Assembly: GCA_001630475.1 (NCBI GenBank)
Contig: KV419400.1
Coordinates: 682,940 to 746,939 of the forward strand
Origin: Sistotremastrum niveocremeum HHB9708
Lineage: Eukaryota > Basidiomycota > Agaricomycetes > Sistotremastrales > Sistotremastraceae
DNA: 64,000 nucleotides
Direction: 5' to 3'
Made by a program: the position numbers and the translations under genes. Each line of letters begins with the position of its first letter. Positions within the stretch are counted from its first letter, which is position 1. Positions 44,346-55,175 of this stretch are shown one piece after another. Below the pieces are notes generated by a model that did not search any database, had not been told where the DNA came from, and saw nothing but the letters and a program-made list of their open reading frames with translations.

Positions 44346-45977
44346 ATGCCCGCATCAGTCGCTATTTCATCCTCGTCGACTGATGCCCCCAAATCCTCCG
44401 CATCTCAGCCAACCACCCTAAACACCACCTCTTCCTCTGCATCCTTCACCACCAACGCCACCGTTTCCCACTCTAGCATAGCTCCGGCTACCAACCGGAC
44501 TGTATTTGTTTCTGCGCATTCTACTGTAGCATTATCATCTGCGCCAACGCCGCACGCCAATTCGTCCTCTGTCATCGTTTCTTCTTCATCTGCTTCATTC
44601 GCATCAACAACTTCCAAGTCTTCCATCATCACAGGTATACACTTCCCCCATTAGTTAACCGACGCAAATAATCTAATCAGTCATGACTTACTATAGATCG
44701 TCTGTCATCTACCCTTTCTATCACCGCATCTACCGTGTGAGTCTTCGCGCTTGCTTTAATACTTTCGATGCCATTACTTACGTGTAGCCTTGCAGTATGC
44801 CTTCCTCCTCCACTGTCGAGTCGTCCTCGGCGCCGTAAGTCACTCCACATACACACGGCTCTCATTCGTCAACTAAAACATCTCTATAGGACTTCGACCA
44901 AGACTGAGAACAAGGTTGCCGCCGAGACTACTTCGACAACACATAGTAGCTCATCGTCCACTCATTCTTCGTCTTCATCCACGTCCACTCACTCTGCATC
45001 GAGTGAGCCCCCAGTTTCGAGCGCCAGCAGCACACATTCTTCATCATCTTCCTCTGTACACGCGACCTCTTCACCTTCTCCAAAGTCTGTTTCATTCGTG
45101 TCCACTGTGACTGAATGGTCTTCAAGTTACAGCACATTTACGACTACCATCACCTCTACTCAACAGACTTCTTCGACTCCTGATGTTCTTGCCAATCCTG
45201 GCTTGTCGGCCAACAACGCCCTTGGCCATTCGTCTTCGTAAGTCTCATCGTTTGAATATTACCCCAGTCATCTGAGATACCCTTTGTAGGAACTTGCAAC
45301 CAGGAACGATTGCCGGCATTGTTTGCGGTGTACTGCTGTTCATAGCTGCGATCATAGGCTCCATTCTCTTCTGCATGCGCCGATCTCAGAAACGGAGACG
45401 CGAGAAAATGAGAGAACTGGCCCGCACACGATATTGGACGGTCTCATCCCAACGCCAGTCGGGTGGCTCTCCTCACGATTCCATGTACCTCTCTCCACCT
45501 ATCTCTCCCCTCCGCCGACCAGTACCCGATATGCAAGAAATGAGCTTTGTTCACAACGAGAAGCCCCTCAACAACCCTTACGATCCCACTTCTCCCGTCA
45601 CCGTCAGGTTCCCCACTACCGGCCTTGGGTTGAACCCTTTCGCGGATCCTCGTGATTCAGCGCCTCCTTTCAGCAATTTCCCTCTCGTCGGTCGTCCCGT
45701 CGTCCCCGCTGAAGAAAAACCCCGTCGCCCACAAACACCATCTCTGGCCCCATCTACGCCATCTATTTATCCCGCAACCCTTCACGCTGACGATTACTTT
45801 GACGTTGGTCCATCACCCCTACAACAGGCACATTATGCCCAATCTTCTTCTGGAAGCGAGGAAGGGCCCAAGACGCCCGCGGATGTGGAGCAATATCGCT
45901 CTGCCCGCCCGATGTTGTTGCACAAAATTCAAACCTCAGGACTCGAGTATGAGATGGACCGAAGGTATGCGTTGTAG
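44346..45977 (+). CDS. Ser/Thr-rich single-pass membrane protein (mucin-like)
   Basis: Probable cell-surface protein with an O-glycosylated stalk. The first about 250 residues are almost only S, T, A and V (SSSSTDAPKSSASQPTTLNT, THSSSSSTHSSSSSTSTHSA). A single membrane helix GIVCGVLLFIAAIIGSILF follows, then a basic stop-transfer (CMRRSQKRRREKMRELARTR). The cytosolic tail is proline/serine-rich (SPPISPLRRPVPDMQE, EKPRRPQTPSLAPSTPSIYP) and ends GLEYEMDRRYAL. The layout resembles fungal Mid2/Wsc-type surface sensors but no WSC domain is present. I see no classical signal peptide after the ATG at 44346; a hydrophobic start could lie upstream. Four introns. Confidence 0.75.
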
Positions 45978-46079
45978 ACCAATAATAGTCTATTGTTATA
46001 GGCTTGCTGTAAATTTATCATGACTTCATGTTGTACAATGCCACTCATTTGAACTTGACCGCTGTAGTGATTAGAAAAG

Positions 46080-46160
46080 AGACAACTTGTTAGAAAAGAA
46101 CACTGCTAGATGATGATGACATTTGATGATATGAGACAATGATATGAGACAAAGATGCCA
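46080..46160 (+). repeat. Short imperfect tandem repeats between convergent genes
   Basis: GATGATGATGA followed by two copies of ATGATATGAGACAA lies in the spacer between the Ser/Thr-rich gene and SGT1. A low-complexity spacer with no sign of function. Confidence 0.45.
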
Positions 46161-46176
46161 GAGACCCAAAAGATAT

Positions 46177-46997
46177 TTAACCCCATCTCTTCCACTCACT
46201 TCCCTCTGGTGGCTTCACCGTGACCTTCTCTTTCCCGACCTCGGCCCAATTAGTGCTCAACGTCGTGCCACCGCTCTCCGAGAAACTCTTCATCATAGCT
46301 CTCTTCGTATCATCGTCCGCATCTGCGAACAACTTTTGGAAGAACCCATTAACAGCAGTATCCCCTCCAGCGTTAGGATCTTCCTCGGTCGTCTTCTCCT
46401 TAGATCCTTCCAGAATCGTGCTCGTGACCTTGTCCCAATTCTTTCGAGGCTTTGCTCCAAATCCAGAAGCAACGCTCGAAGAGGGTGTAGGTTCAACTTT
46501 GATGGAATTTGTGACAGCTACCTTTGGGGCTGAAGAAACGAGGCGGGTCAATGGCACGTGTAGGGTTGAACGAGAGGTGGGGACAGTACCTTCGGCATGG
46601 TCTCGCGTGAGTTTGGCCCAACGCCCTTGGGATTCAGGAACCTTGTGCAAACGCACTTCAACCTTGACCTTTCCAACAGTATATTCGCTTTTTGAGGGGT
46701 CGATGGTGCCCGCCAGTGGCTCCAAGTGTAACTCTTTCTCTCCGTGCTTATAGGTCAGCTAAATTTACTTGGTCAATGAGGGATTTTGATTGAGAACCGT
46801 GATGTCGAAAGGCGCATCGCGTGGCACGTACAGAGTCTGGGGTGAAAACGACTGAAACCTCTGCGGGATCCGCCCCTTTATCAAAGATGGACAGTGTGAG
46901 CCTCTCGTCAGTCTCATAGAACTCGTGTCTGGAACCCACTGTCAATAGATGTCTTTTGCCAGACATATTCTGATACTCACCTGGGTGTGGCAGACAT
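46177..46997 (-). CDS. SGT1: Sgt1-like co-chaperone (CS and SGS domains, no TPR)
   Basis: Hsp90 co-chaperone involved in kinetochore and SCF-complex assembly. It starts MSATPRHEFYETDERLTLSI, already in the CS domain, and continues FDKGADPAEVSVVFTPDS, EKELHLEPLAGTIDPSKSEY and GKVKVEVRLHKVPESQGRWA. A linker leads to the SGS domain: KPRKNWDKVTSTI, GGDTAVNGFFQKLFADADDD, TKRAMMKSFSESGGTTLSTN, and the end PPEGSEWKRWG. Both C-terminal domains are complete. The usual N-terminal TPR region (about 130 residues in yeast) is absent and I see no upstream exon for it. Two to three short introns. About 220 residues. Confidence 0.92.
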
Positions 46998-47216
46998 GGT
47001 TGTCTAAAGGAAAGACAAAGGCTCGGCTGCGACTCGTGAAGAAGTGGGTCGGGATTCGGATCTTAGAATATTCTAGATGTTCCCACAATCTTGATCGAGC
47101 TTTAGGCACAGAGTTTGATCGCGACTCGATTCAAGGCAAATTACTGGTGGTGAATCTTCCAAAAGAGTGACTTCATACTAAAGCAGAATATACGACAATG
47201 ATTACAACATTTGTTT

Positions 47217-49039
47217 CTACAGTCCTTTGCTTCTACCAGATAAAACGGAACGCACTGATTTCGACCGAGACGGCATTGAAATTGAGATCCTACGATCTTC
47301 GCCAGACAGTGGAGGACTGGTATGACCGTCAGTTGTCCATTCACTCAACACCTTCTGCGGTTCGTCTTGCCATTCACTAGGCGGCTCCCATAACGGTGAA
47401 TCGCGTTGAGGTCGTCGAGGAGGAGGGTTAAACTGCACAGGTTGCAGTTCGTATGAGTAGCTATAGTGAGGAATGTTACGAGCGCTGCGAGCAGTGGGTA
47501 TGGATTTCGTGAGGGCTTCGTGGCTTTGCTCCGGTTCCTCTGACCACCCAGTTCGATGTCCTACGGCTCGCAGATCGAGGATGAGGCGTGATCCCGCGAC
47601 TTGGCACAACGAAGTAGTAAAGCTAGGTTACTCTTGCGTTAATAGGATTTCAGATCATGATCACATGGCACCTACTATTTTGCTAGGAGAACATAACCAG
47701 CCTGTGACGATCCAACTGGTATGAACAAAATGCTAATCACGAGCATAATGAAAAGCTTACAGGTGCGATTGCCCTAGGGATACCATGAGTTGTGATGATC
47801 ATCAAGGATAAACATAGAAACATACCACGTCAAAAGGTTCATGAGCGAGGCCAGAGATATGAACTGCCGACTCTTAGTCACAGGCACGGTGAAAGTTGGG
47901 CGGAACATACGACGAAATACAAGAACCCGTCCCTATACAACACAGAGAGGACCGGAGTAGCAGTAAGATTATTCCGAGTATGTCGCCATGCTTTGACAAA
48001 TGTGATGGTGAAAATAAACGTTTCGAATACTAGACTGATTGAAATTGGTCAGGTTGTGAAGGGGAACGCATGGAAAAAACTTGTGCTTACTTCGGGCACC
48101 AGATGGCCCACTGCACCAAAAAAAGTCAACACTGCCACATCAAAAAATATGCCAGGCACGCACTAGATACGCTATCGAGGATCGCAGACTAAGCATTCAC
48201 AATCAAGAGGAGGCAGATAATTGCTCACATGGCAGAGTTCCAAAACATATGTTAACAAGAGGGATGGGCCCAACAGTTTCTGATACACATTTGTCAGCAA
48301 GCGCTGAAGACTTCGAGAAAATCACTGACTGCCGATGAATGCCATGGACTCTCCCGTGATTACGCATGTTGAGACGAAGTACAGGATGAACGCTGTCAGA
48401 ATGGCCGAGCCCATCAACTGAGAGCGGCCCCACAAAGCCCATGCCCGCATTGCGACAATCCCTGAGGCAGGTGGTTTTCAGGGCGCGGCGAATCACAAGC
48501 GACGGATCTCGCTTACAATGCAGGGACGCGAAGAAGGATATGATAATGAAACCTGGTCCGCACAGATAAGATTTGGAACCCTTGTTATAGGTGTTGAGCG
48601 ACTTACTTTCAAGAGTGACCCAGACTTTACAAAACTTGGATGGCTTGAGTCGTGATAAACGCGTCTTTGAGTCAAAGAACAGACCTCCGGAGTCAACTTG
48701 AGATCAAAGCCACCCCATACTGCATACAAAGGTCTGTTTTTGTTGGGTGAATTAGGTGGAACAGAACGCGCACCATATATGTCCACAGAGAGTAATAAGG
48801 GAAGGAGGTATCGATTGACGAGGAAGATGACTCTGACTGTTGACCATCGAGCGGGCCAGATTAACTTGATCTCATCCGGCAGAGTCAGTACCCAGTCATA
48901 GATCATGACCGTGAATCCAGAGTAGGCCATATTCCTTTTTTCAGTGTAAAGAGATATGCTGAGAACGACTGAAATATACTGACCTGCTGACCGACATTTG
49001 GCTCAGGACAGTCTCCAGCTCCTGGAAGAGAGACGCCAT
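47217..49039 (-). CDS. DUF6533-domain membrane protein (copy 2)
   Basis: Basidiomycete-type multi-pass membrane protein of unknown function. MASLFQELETVLSQMSVSR leads, after an intron, into MAYSGFTVMIYDWVLTLPDE, IKLIWPARWSTVRVIFLVNR and YLLPLLLSVDIYG, the DUF6533 core. Several poorly resolved small exons follow between 47.7 and 48.7 kb. The last exon has AGSRLILDLRAVGHRTG, the family's conserved cytosolic motif, and a long proline/serine-rich tail (FNPPPRRPQRDSPLWEPPSE) ending VLSGRSKGL. It lies directly downstream of copy 3 in the same direction, with 609 bp between them. Confidence 0.8.
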
Positions 49040-49648
49040 GGTGAGCTATGGCGGTAGCAGGAAGGAGGAAGCAAAGGAGGGTGGGCGGAAAAAAAGGAGT
49101 GAAGGTCGGTCAACAGTTGAAATCATGGGAGCCAAGGAACTGTACGGTAGAAAAGTGCGGACTGTCGGAGTGTATAACGGACCGTGCCCATGTGAACTAC
49201 ACGCCATGTATGCTCATATCTGCTCCACTGTCTCGACGCCGTGAGTTGTGCCCGATATTACGTCCTACCAATCGCTTTATCTTGCTTATCCTTATCTTTA
49301 TTTCCCGACTTTGTGCACGCTCATTCTCCCTTTTCCGCTGGATTAAAGGCTGGCACGGTTGCACGTCGGTGGCAACTCAAGAGGAGATCGAGATCGCGCA
49401 CATGGATCCCGCATCTACCCGAGCGCGGAACACCCTGATCGACGGTTTCGGCTAAACCTTTCCACGCAAAATCCAGGCACTCACTGCATGAAACACATCT
49501 CATCTAGCCGAAATTCGCAATCAGAAAAATGCATCGATACAGCGCAAATGTCGTTTCCAAGACTAAAAATAATCCAGGGGTGCGCGTAGATAATCCAGAC
49601 GCACCTGCTGGGACGACGCCTTCTCGACTCCACCTAATCGCTACATCT
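49040..49648. other. Spacer between tandem DUF6533 genes, no gene seen
   Basis: About 609 bp. It begins with an A-rich run near 49090-49100. No supported open frame; it should hold the copy 2 promoter and the copy 3 3' end. Confidence 0.35.
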
Positions 49649-51341
49649 CTAATATCCATCGTTCTCCCGGGAGAAGGTGTTCATCTCGAAGAACCCCCGA
49701 TCATCGGTCACCTCAGAAGTTTTGTACGCTACGACTCGCGCCACAGGATGTCGGTGGAAGGCAGATCCGTACACGACTTCCACTGGCTTAGCTTGACCGG
49801 CAGACCTCAAATCCATCACCATTCTCGATCCGACGACCTGACAAAGCGCCGTCGTGAAGCTGCGAATAATATGAGCGACAATGACAGAGTTGGTGACGAG
49901 TCGCATACGCACAATATTGCGAGGAGAAAATAGCCTTGCTATAGGAAATATGGAGGGTCAGTGAAGCCCGGCTTCGATTTTAGCGACTATTTACCGGTGC
50001 GACTCCCCTAAAACGATCGATAAACAAAAGCTTCTGCAGGTTATGAAATAGACTGACCAGACGAGGAGGTTCATCACAGAGCTCAAATTAATAAACTGGG
50101 AACAACAGAAGATTAGGTTGAATAATAGTCTGGAGGCCTTTAAAACTGACCACAAAGTACAAGAATCCATCTCGATATAATGTTTCGAGCACCGGGCTAT
50201 GGATGATGTTCTTGCTGTGCTTGAAGGCTTTCGTAATCGTTATTATGACGATGAAAACTTCATAGAGGATGCTGCATGTGTTATATTAGACTCGTAAATC
50301 TTGGCAGGCAGTCTTTGCGGACCTTGGGAGCCAGACCGTCCACTTTTCAAGTCGTTGATTAGGACTTAAGTTACCCAGATGAGTCCGTCGGACTCACCAA
50401 TTTAGCTGAGGGATAGACGATCAGGACTTGAATACGCAGTTATTAGATGAAAACTCACACGGAACTTCAGCAAAGCAAACGTTCATTTCTGGGATGACTT
50501 GCGCAGTTCCTGATCAGCAAAGACGGTCAGTATATAAACCGGACGTGAACGGAAAATAGCGCACTCCTGATGGGTCCAAGTTCCTTTCCCATAATGAGAC
50601 AAGTCGCCAGAAGATATAGCAGAAAGACGGCAATGATGGTGAAGCCTATTGATGACCTTCGTTCCCATAACAGCCATGCCCGTAATGAGACCATCCCTGC
50701 CAGACATTAGACTCGAGCCTGGGTTGGGGAAGATAAGAATGCTCACAATGAACATTGGCGTAGAAAGCTACGATGATAAAGCCTGGATCCAAGGTGAGAA
50801 GAATGATATTTCAGGATTCAGAAGGGTTGAAGTTTACTTTGAGCCGCAAACACATTCCGACAAAACTGGGAAATTGCTTTAGCATAGTGCTGGGTTATAG
50901 CAGATATCACTTACTCCGAGAGTGATGAGAGTAGCATAGCCCGACCACACTACGCGTAGAAAATTCGAGCATAGACCGAAGGGTGAGTAGGGAAGTACTG
51001 ACCGTAAATTTCGAACGAGAGAAGTACAGGAATTAGATATCGATTGATCATGTAGGCCGTCTTCACAGCAGTCCATCTTGCGCCCCAAATCAAGGTGATC
51101 TAGAGATCACCAACATCAACCAGAGAACTTGACCGCTGAAAGGGAATGTACTTCGTCGGGCAGTGTTAGAAACCAATCAAACACCATGAGGGAAAAGCCA
51201 GAATATGCCATCATCCTAGGACGATTGATCTACGCGAACATAATCTTTGAGTCAATCGGCTAACCTGTTGACCATCATGTCGTGGATTGCTACAGCCAGT
51301 TGCTGAAGCTCAGCAGCCGCTTGAGCCGCGGTTATGGACAT
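49649..51341 (-). CDS. DUF6533-domain membrane protein (copy 3)
   Basis: Tandem relative of copy 2. MSITAAQAAAELQQLAVAIH, DMMVNR, then after an intron the core beginning MAYSGFSLMVFDWFLTLPDE. The last exon reads LCQVVGSRMVMDLRSAGQAK, the same conserved motif as in the other two copies, then EVVYGSAFHRHPVARVV and the end NTFSRENDGY. Middle exons (about 50.0-51.1 kb) are very small and only partly resolved. The tail is shorter than in copy 2, so the pair has diverged most at the cytosolic end. Confidence 0.75.
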
Positions 51342-52214
51342 TTTGGGTGGAACAATGAACGACGTGGGTGGAAAGAACGACCAGCGAGCGAGACAAAGTC
51401 AAACGACAAAACTTTGCAGTGAAGAACCCTCAGAAACCGGAGGTGAACGCGAGACGTGAACCTCCGGTAAACAAACAGCGATCGAAGTGCGGTGGCGCTC
51501 GGCTATCATGCAAACTTTGGCCCGGAAAACATATGATTGCCGGGCCACGCATGGCATGATGGGTATTCGGGGCCGCAGAGTTTTTCTTCGTATTTTCCAC
51601 GTGAACAGGGCTTGAAACGTCTGGTGAAAGAGTGCACACGATGCACAGGCACCCGAAAAAAAGGTGACTATAGGGGAAAGAACCACGAAGCAATTTCAAA
51701 CATCGAGGTGCCGGCCAGTTCCAACCACTGCCACGTTATTATCACGATCCCAGATCTCGAGGGGTTGAAACAAGGACCACGTTTTCCAGCTGCGCGTGTG
51801 AGCGGGAAGATCTGGGCAGGCTAGGCTCATGGAAGCTGAGGGGAAAACAATGGTCCACTGGCAGCGACGTGCATGGGTGCTGTCATTGACGCGTGATTCT
51901 ACAGAACGAGGTCTTTGAAACGCGCTAGATGTGCGTCTTCGACAGAGCTCCGGTTGTGTGTACGAAAGGCAACGAATCACTTCAGCTTGCAGCGTTTTTC
52001 GTCGCGGTTGGGATTGCCGAAAAGGTTCGGGTAGGAGTTTCAATCCGGGTTGGCGCCATGTCAGGGGAGCGTGACATCAGCGGTGGGTTCAAACCATTGC
52101 AGCTTGGCGATCAACTCGAGAGCACTTGATTGAGACACATCACTGAACCAAGTGAGTTTGTGATCATTGGATATTATTCACAGCTCTTATTGTATTGCCT
52201 TGAAAGAAAGAACC
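51342..52214. other. Intergenic, divergent promoter DUF6533 copy 3 / GST, no gene seen
   Basis: About 873 bp. Open frames on both strands lack recognisable domains. This is the second-longest divergent spacer in the window after the transposon-enlarged one. It holds no inverted-repeat element that I could find. Confidence 0.35.
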
Positions 52215-53534
52215 ATGGCATCTCCTCTAACATCCCCACCTTTGGCGAAAGCCGTTTTATATTACTTCCCCAAGTCTATATGGTCCCAGATTCGTGAGCC
52301 CCAGTCTCCAGTTGCCTGGCATGATCTCTGATATTTACTATGGCGTCCAGCTTTGCTAACCCTGTAGGCTCTGCCGATCATTATCAATCAACGTGCCGAT
52401 TCTAATCCGATTGTGCATTACAGTCACGAAAAAGGATACGGCGAAGAAGAAATTGACTTGAAGATCGTGGATTTGAGTGAGTCTGCAGCATTGATGGATC
52501 TGATCAGCTCATCTTTGTCCTCCGTTAGGCAAGGGATTGAATTATGAACCGGCTTATGCTCGAATCAATCCCAGCGGTATCCGCGTAGTCACTCTTGTCA
52601 ATATCTGAAACTTAAGAGATCCAGGGACGGTACCATGTCTAGTGGTCCCACTGGAGAAGACCCTTGCTCCAGGAATTGAGAACAAATACAAAGCACTGAC
52701 TGATTCAACGGTATGTTTATTTTATGACAGACCTGAACCACTGTGACACAATATGTAGGCGATCGCAGAGTTCTTGGATAAATCTCGTTCAACTACTTCT
52801 AAGACTCACACCGTTTCAAGCGCGCCTTCCCCCATGTTATCTCCTGCAACTATGGCATCGGCAAATACGTCTAGTACGATCATTTCGCTGTTGCACTCGT
52901 CCGACCTAGAAGTGATAAAGCTGGTGACCTCTGCTCGCAATATCGACGAACTGCGCAAGAAGGCCAACGGACTCCCAGGCGCTACTGTTAAGATTCGTAC
53001 GGAGACTTTGCAGCATAATCTGGAAACACAGGGTGCCAACGTGAACGTCAGAGTCAAGGAAATGTGGACCGCCAGGTTGGCCAAGTATAAACCCATATAC
53101 GATGTCTTCGCAGCCGCACCAAAAGAGGAGAACGAGTTGACTCCGGAACAAAAGACAGCAAGGGATGAGTGGTTCAGTCAGAGTGACGCGCTTTGGGAAG
53201 GCGAAGTAAAGCGTTTGCTGGCAACCCTTGAAAAGGAGATCATTGGACCGTATGCTCTTGGTAAGTCACGTCATAGCTGAGTGTCGATGATATGCTAAGG
53301 GTCGTAGGGGACCAACTTTCTCTGGCCGACCTGCATTTGGCTGCATATATCACACGACTGGTTACACTCTCCGGCGGAGATGGTTCGAAATCGGGAATTG
53401 ACTCGATCGCGAAGCATGCCTCTTCGTCTGCGGCGGGTGGGCATGTAACCATTGGACCGAAAGTGCGGGGATACTGGGAGGCGATTATTGAGAGGGAGAG
53501 CTGGAAGAAGATATATGGTAATGGTATTTTCTGA
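52215..53534 (+). CDS. Glutathione S-transferase-like protein
   Basis: Cytosolic GST-fold protein. MASPLTSPPLAKAVLYYFPK, an intron, then ALPIIINQRADSNPIVHYSH, IDLKIVDL, KGLNYEPAYARINPSGTVPC and LVVPLEKTLAPGIENKYKAL. DSTAIAEFLDKSR completes a thioredoxin-like N-domain with the conserved cis-Pro (TVPCL) and the Asp-Ser of the glutathione site. The helical C-domain contains VKEMWTARLAKYKPIYDVFA, DEWFSQSDALWEGEVKRLLA and LGDQLSLADLHLAAYITRL. A long linker (ATMASANTSSTIISLLHSSD) sits between the domains. The C-terminus is WKKIYGNGIF. Endogenous substrate unknown. Confidence 0.83.
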
Positions 53535-53742
53535 AGAAAGTAACAAAAAAGTGTACGAATTGTTGTCGGGATAGTGAAATGAATGATCGGCGACGGTGAT
53601 CCGGTCGGAGTGACGACATAACCCGATCCGTAGTGCTGGCCTCGCGTCATTAGCTTTGTTTTCGGAGTTAGTGGACGTGCATATACCATACTACTTGCAC
53701 TTCCCCCATGCTCATGTCCTCCTATCCTTGTCCCCGACAACC

Positions 53743-54720
53743 ATGACCGCTGCCAGAGCCCTCTCTCAACTTCCGTACGACGTCCAGGAGGAGGTCACCA
53801 CCTATTTGCCGTCCGGCGACCTCTTCTCGCTCGCCCTTGCCAGCAAGTATCTGGCTGAATTGGCGATTCGTGCGCTTTACTCTCATGTATCACTTCACTC
53901 TCGGTATCCCCAGTCGCCAGGTCCTCTCATAGACCTTAGACCCAATGCGACACTTCGCATGCGCCAGTTTTCTTTTCTCTCAGCCCTGTCGCGCCGTCCG
54001 GAATACGCACGACTCATTCGTTCAATCGCTTTCGAATTCACAGATCCACGCATCTCTCAGTGCGTCGGAGACTGGATCGTTCCTGAGGAACTCGTGTGGC
54101 GAGCCTTTGCCAAATGCGAGCGAGTCACGTCCATCGACATCAAAGCTCCAGCGACACACAGAGTTATCCCTCCTGATCGACCCCTCTTTCCAAATCTCCG
54201 GCGGGCCCGCATAGAAGGCTTTTTTCAAGAGGCCACCTTAGATTGCATTTTACACACTTCTCCTGTCCTCCAGGAGCTGCATTTCATGCCACAAACCGCC
54301 GAGTTCGACAACGATGTCGGCATGAATGCACTTCCATGGCATAATCCCAGCCCCAGCCCGACTCTGGATCCATTTCTCCAGAGGACCGTTTTCGCCGGTG
54401 CCTTGCCATCCCTGTGCATTCTGCAGGTCGATAGCCCTTATCAGATCACCTCCGGCGCTTTCCAACTTTTCCTCGGTCACATATCACCGCATATCCAGAT
54501 TCTTAATCTTACCGCCGACCTCTTCTCTCACGGCGAGAACGCACTCGATGAAGCAGCATTGCGTTTACTATTAGACGAAACTCATTGGCCTCAACTGACT
54601 CACCTTATAATCCGCGGCATCGCGCCGACGTTGCTGTCTCCCTACTTTATCGCCACACTACGGCGATCCTGTCCTCGACTGATTTACATCGGGGACGCTA
54701 ATAACCAGATGATAATATAG
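53743..54720 (+). CDS. F-box-like protein with leucine-rich pattern
   Basis: Single-exon gene, 325 residues. The N-terminus RALSQLPYDVQEEVTTYLPS followed by GDLFSLALASKYLAELAIRA has the F-box spacing (LP-x-[ED]-[IV]-x5-L...L-x-L...S-x-x-L), so it may be a substrate receptor for an SCF ubiquitin ligase. The rest has loosely repeated strands and helices such as FPNLRRARIEGF and HIQILNLTADLFS, a leucine-rich-repeat-like pattern common in the large F-box families of mushrooms. The end is CPRLIYIGDANNQMII. Start chosen at ATG 53743; earlier in-frame codons are not ATG and look like leader. Confidence 0.72.
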   Translation: MTAARALSQLPYDVQEEVTTYLPSGDLFSLALASKYLAELAIRALYSHVSLHSRYPQSPGPLIDLRPNATLRMRQFSFLSALSRRPEYARLIRSIAFEFTDPRISQCVGDWIVPEELVWRAFAKCERVTSIDIKAPATHRVIPPDRPLFPNLRRARIEGFFQEATLDCILHTSPVLQELHFMPQTAEFDNDVGMNALPWHNPSPSPTLDPFLQRTVFAGALPSLCILQVDSPYQITSGAFQLFLGHISPHIQILNLTADLFSHGENALDEAALRLLLDETHWPQLTHLIIRGIAPTLLSPYFIATLRRSCPRLIYIGDANNQMII

Positions 54721-55175
54721 CCTGATCGACATGTTCTGATATTCTGTACTGATTGCTGAGCTCTGACTTACCGCATGTGTTCTTATACGATAATAATCCT
54801 GCTTCCGACAACCAAATCTTTTATAGCGATATATTTCTCTCAATGTATGCTACTGATCTCGACATCATGTAGAAAGTTTTTCGTTGCTTATTCTAATTCA
54901 GAGAAGAATGTGTATGTATAGATGGCGTGAAATTTCGTTTTGCAAAACTAAACAGAGCGATGGGTTAGAATTGTACGAAGAAGGTCCAAAAAATGCGTGC
55001 GTAAAAAATCCGTAGTCCGTGCTAGATAGTAAGATACTGCCAGAGCAGGGGAAAGGCAATGCAGGCGGTATCAAATATGATCATGATGGGAATCAAAGCA
55101 GGCCAATGGTAAACAGGCTACTGCAACAAATGACGAAAAGAAAGTCGACAAGAAGCACAGAACAAGAAATAAATG
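54721..55175. other. Intergenic between convergent genes, no gene seen
   Basis: About 455 bp, AT-rich. Presumably two 3' untranslated regions. Nothing else identified. Confidence 0.35.
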
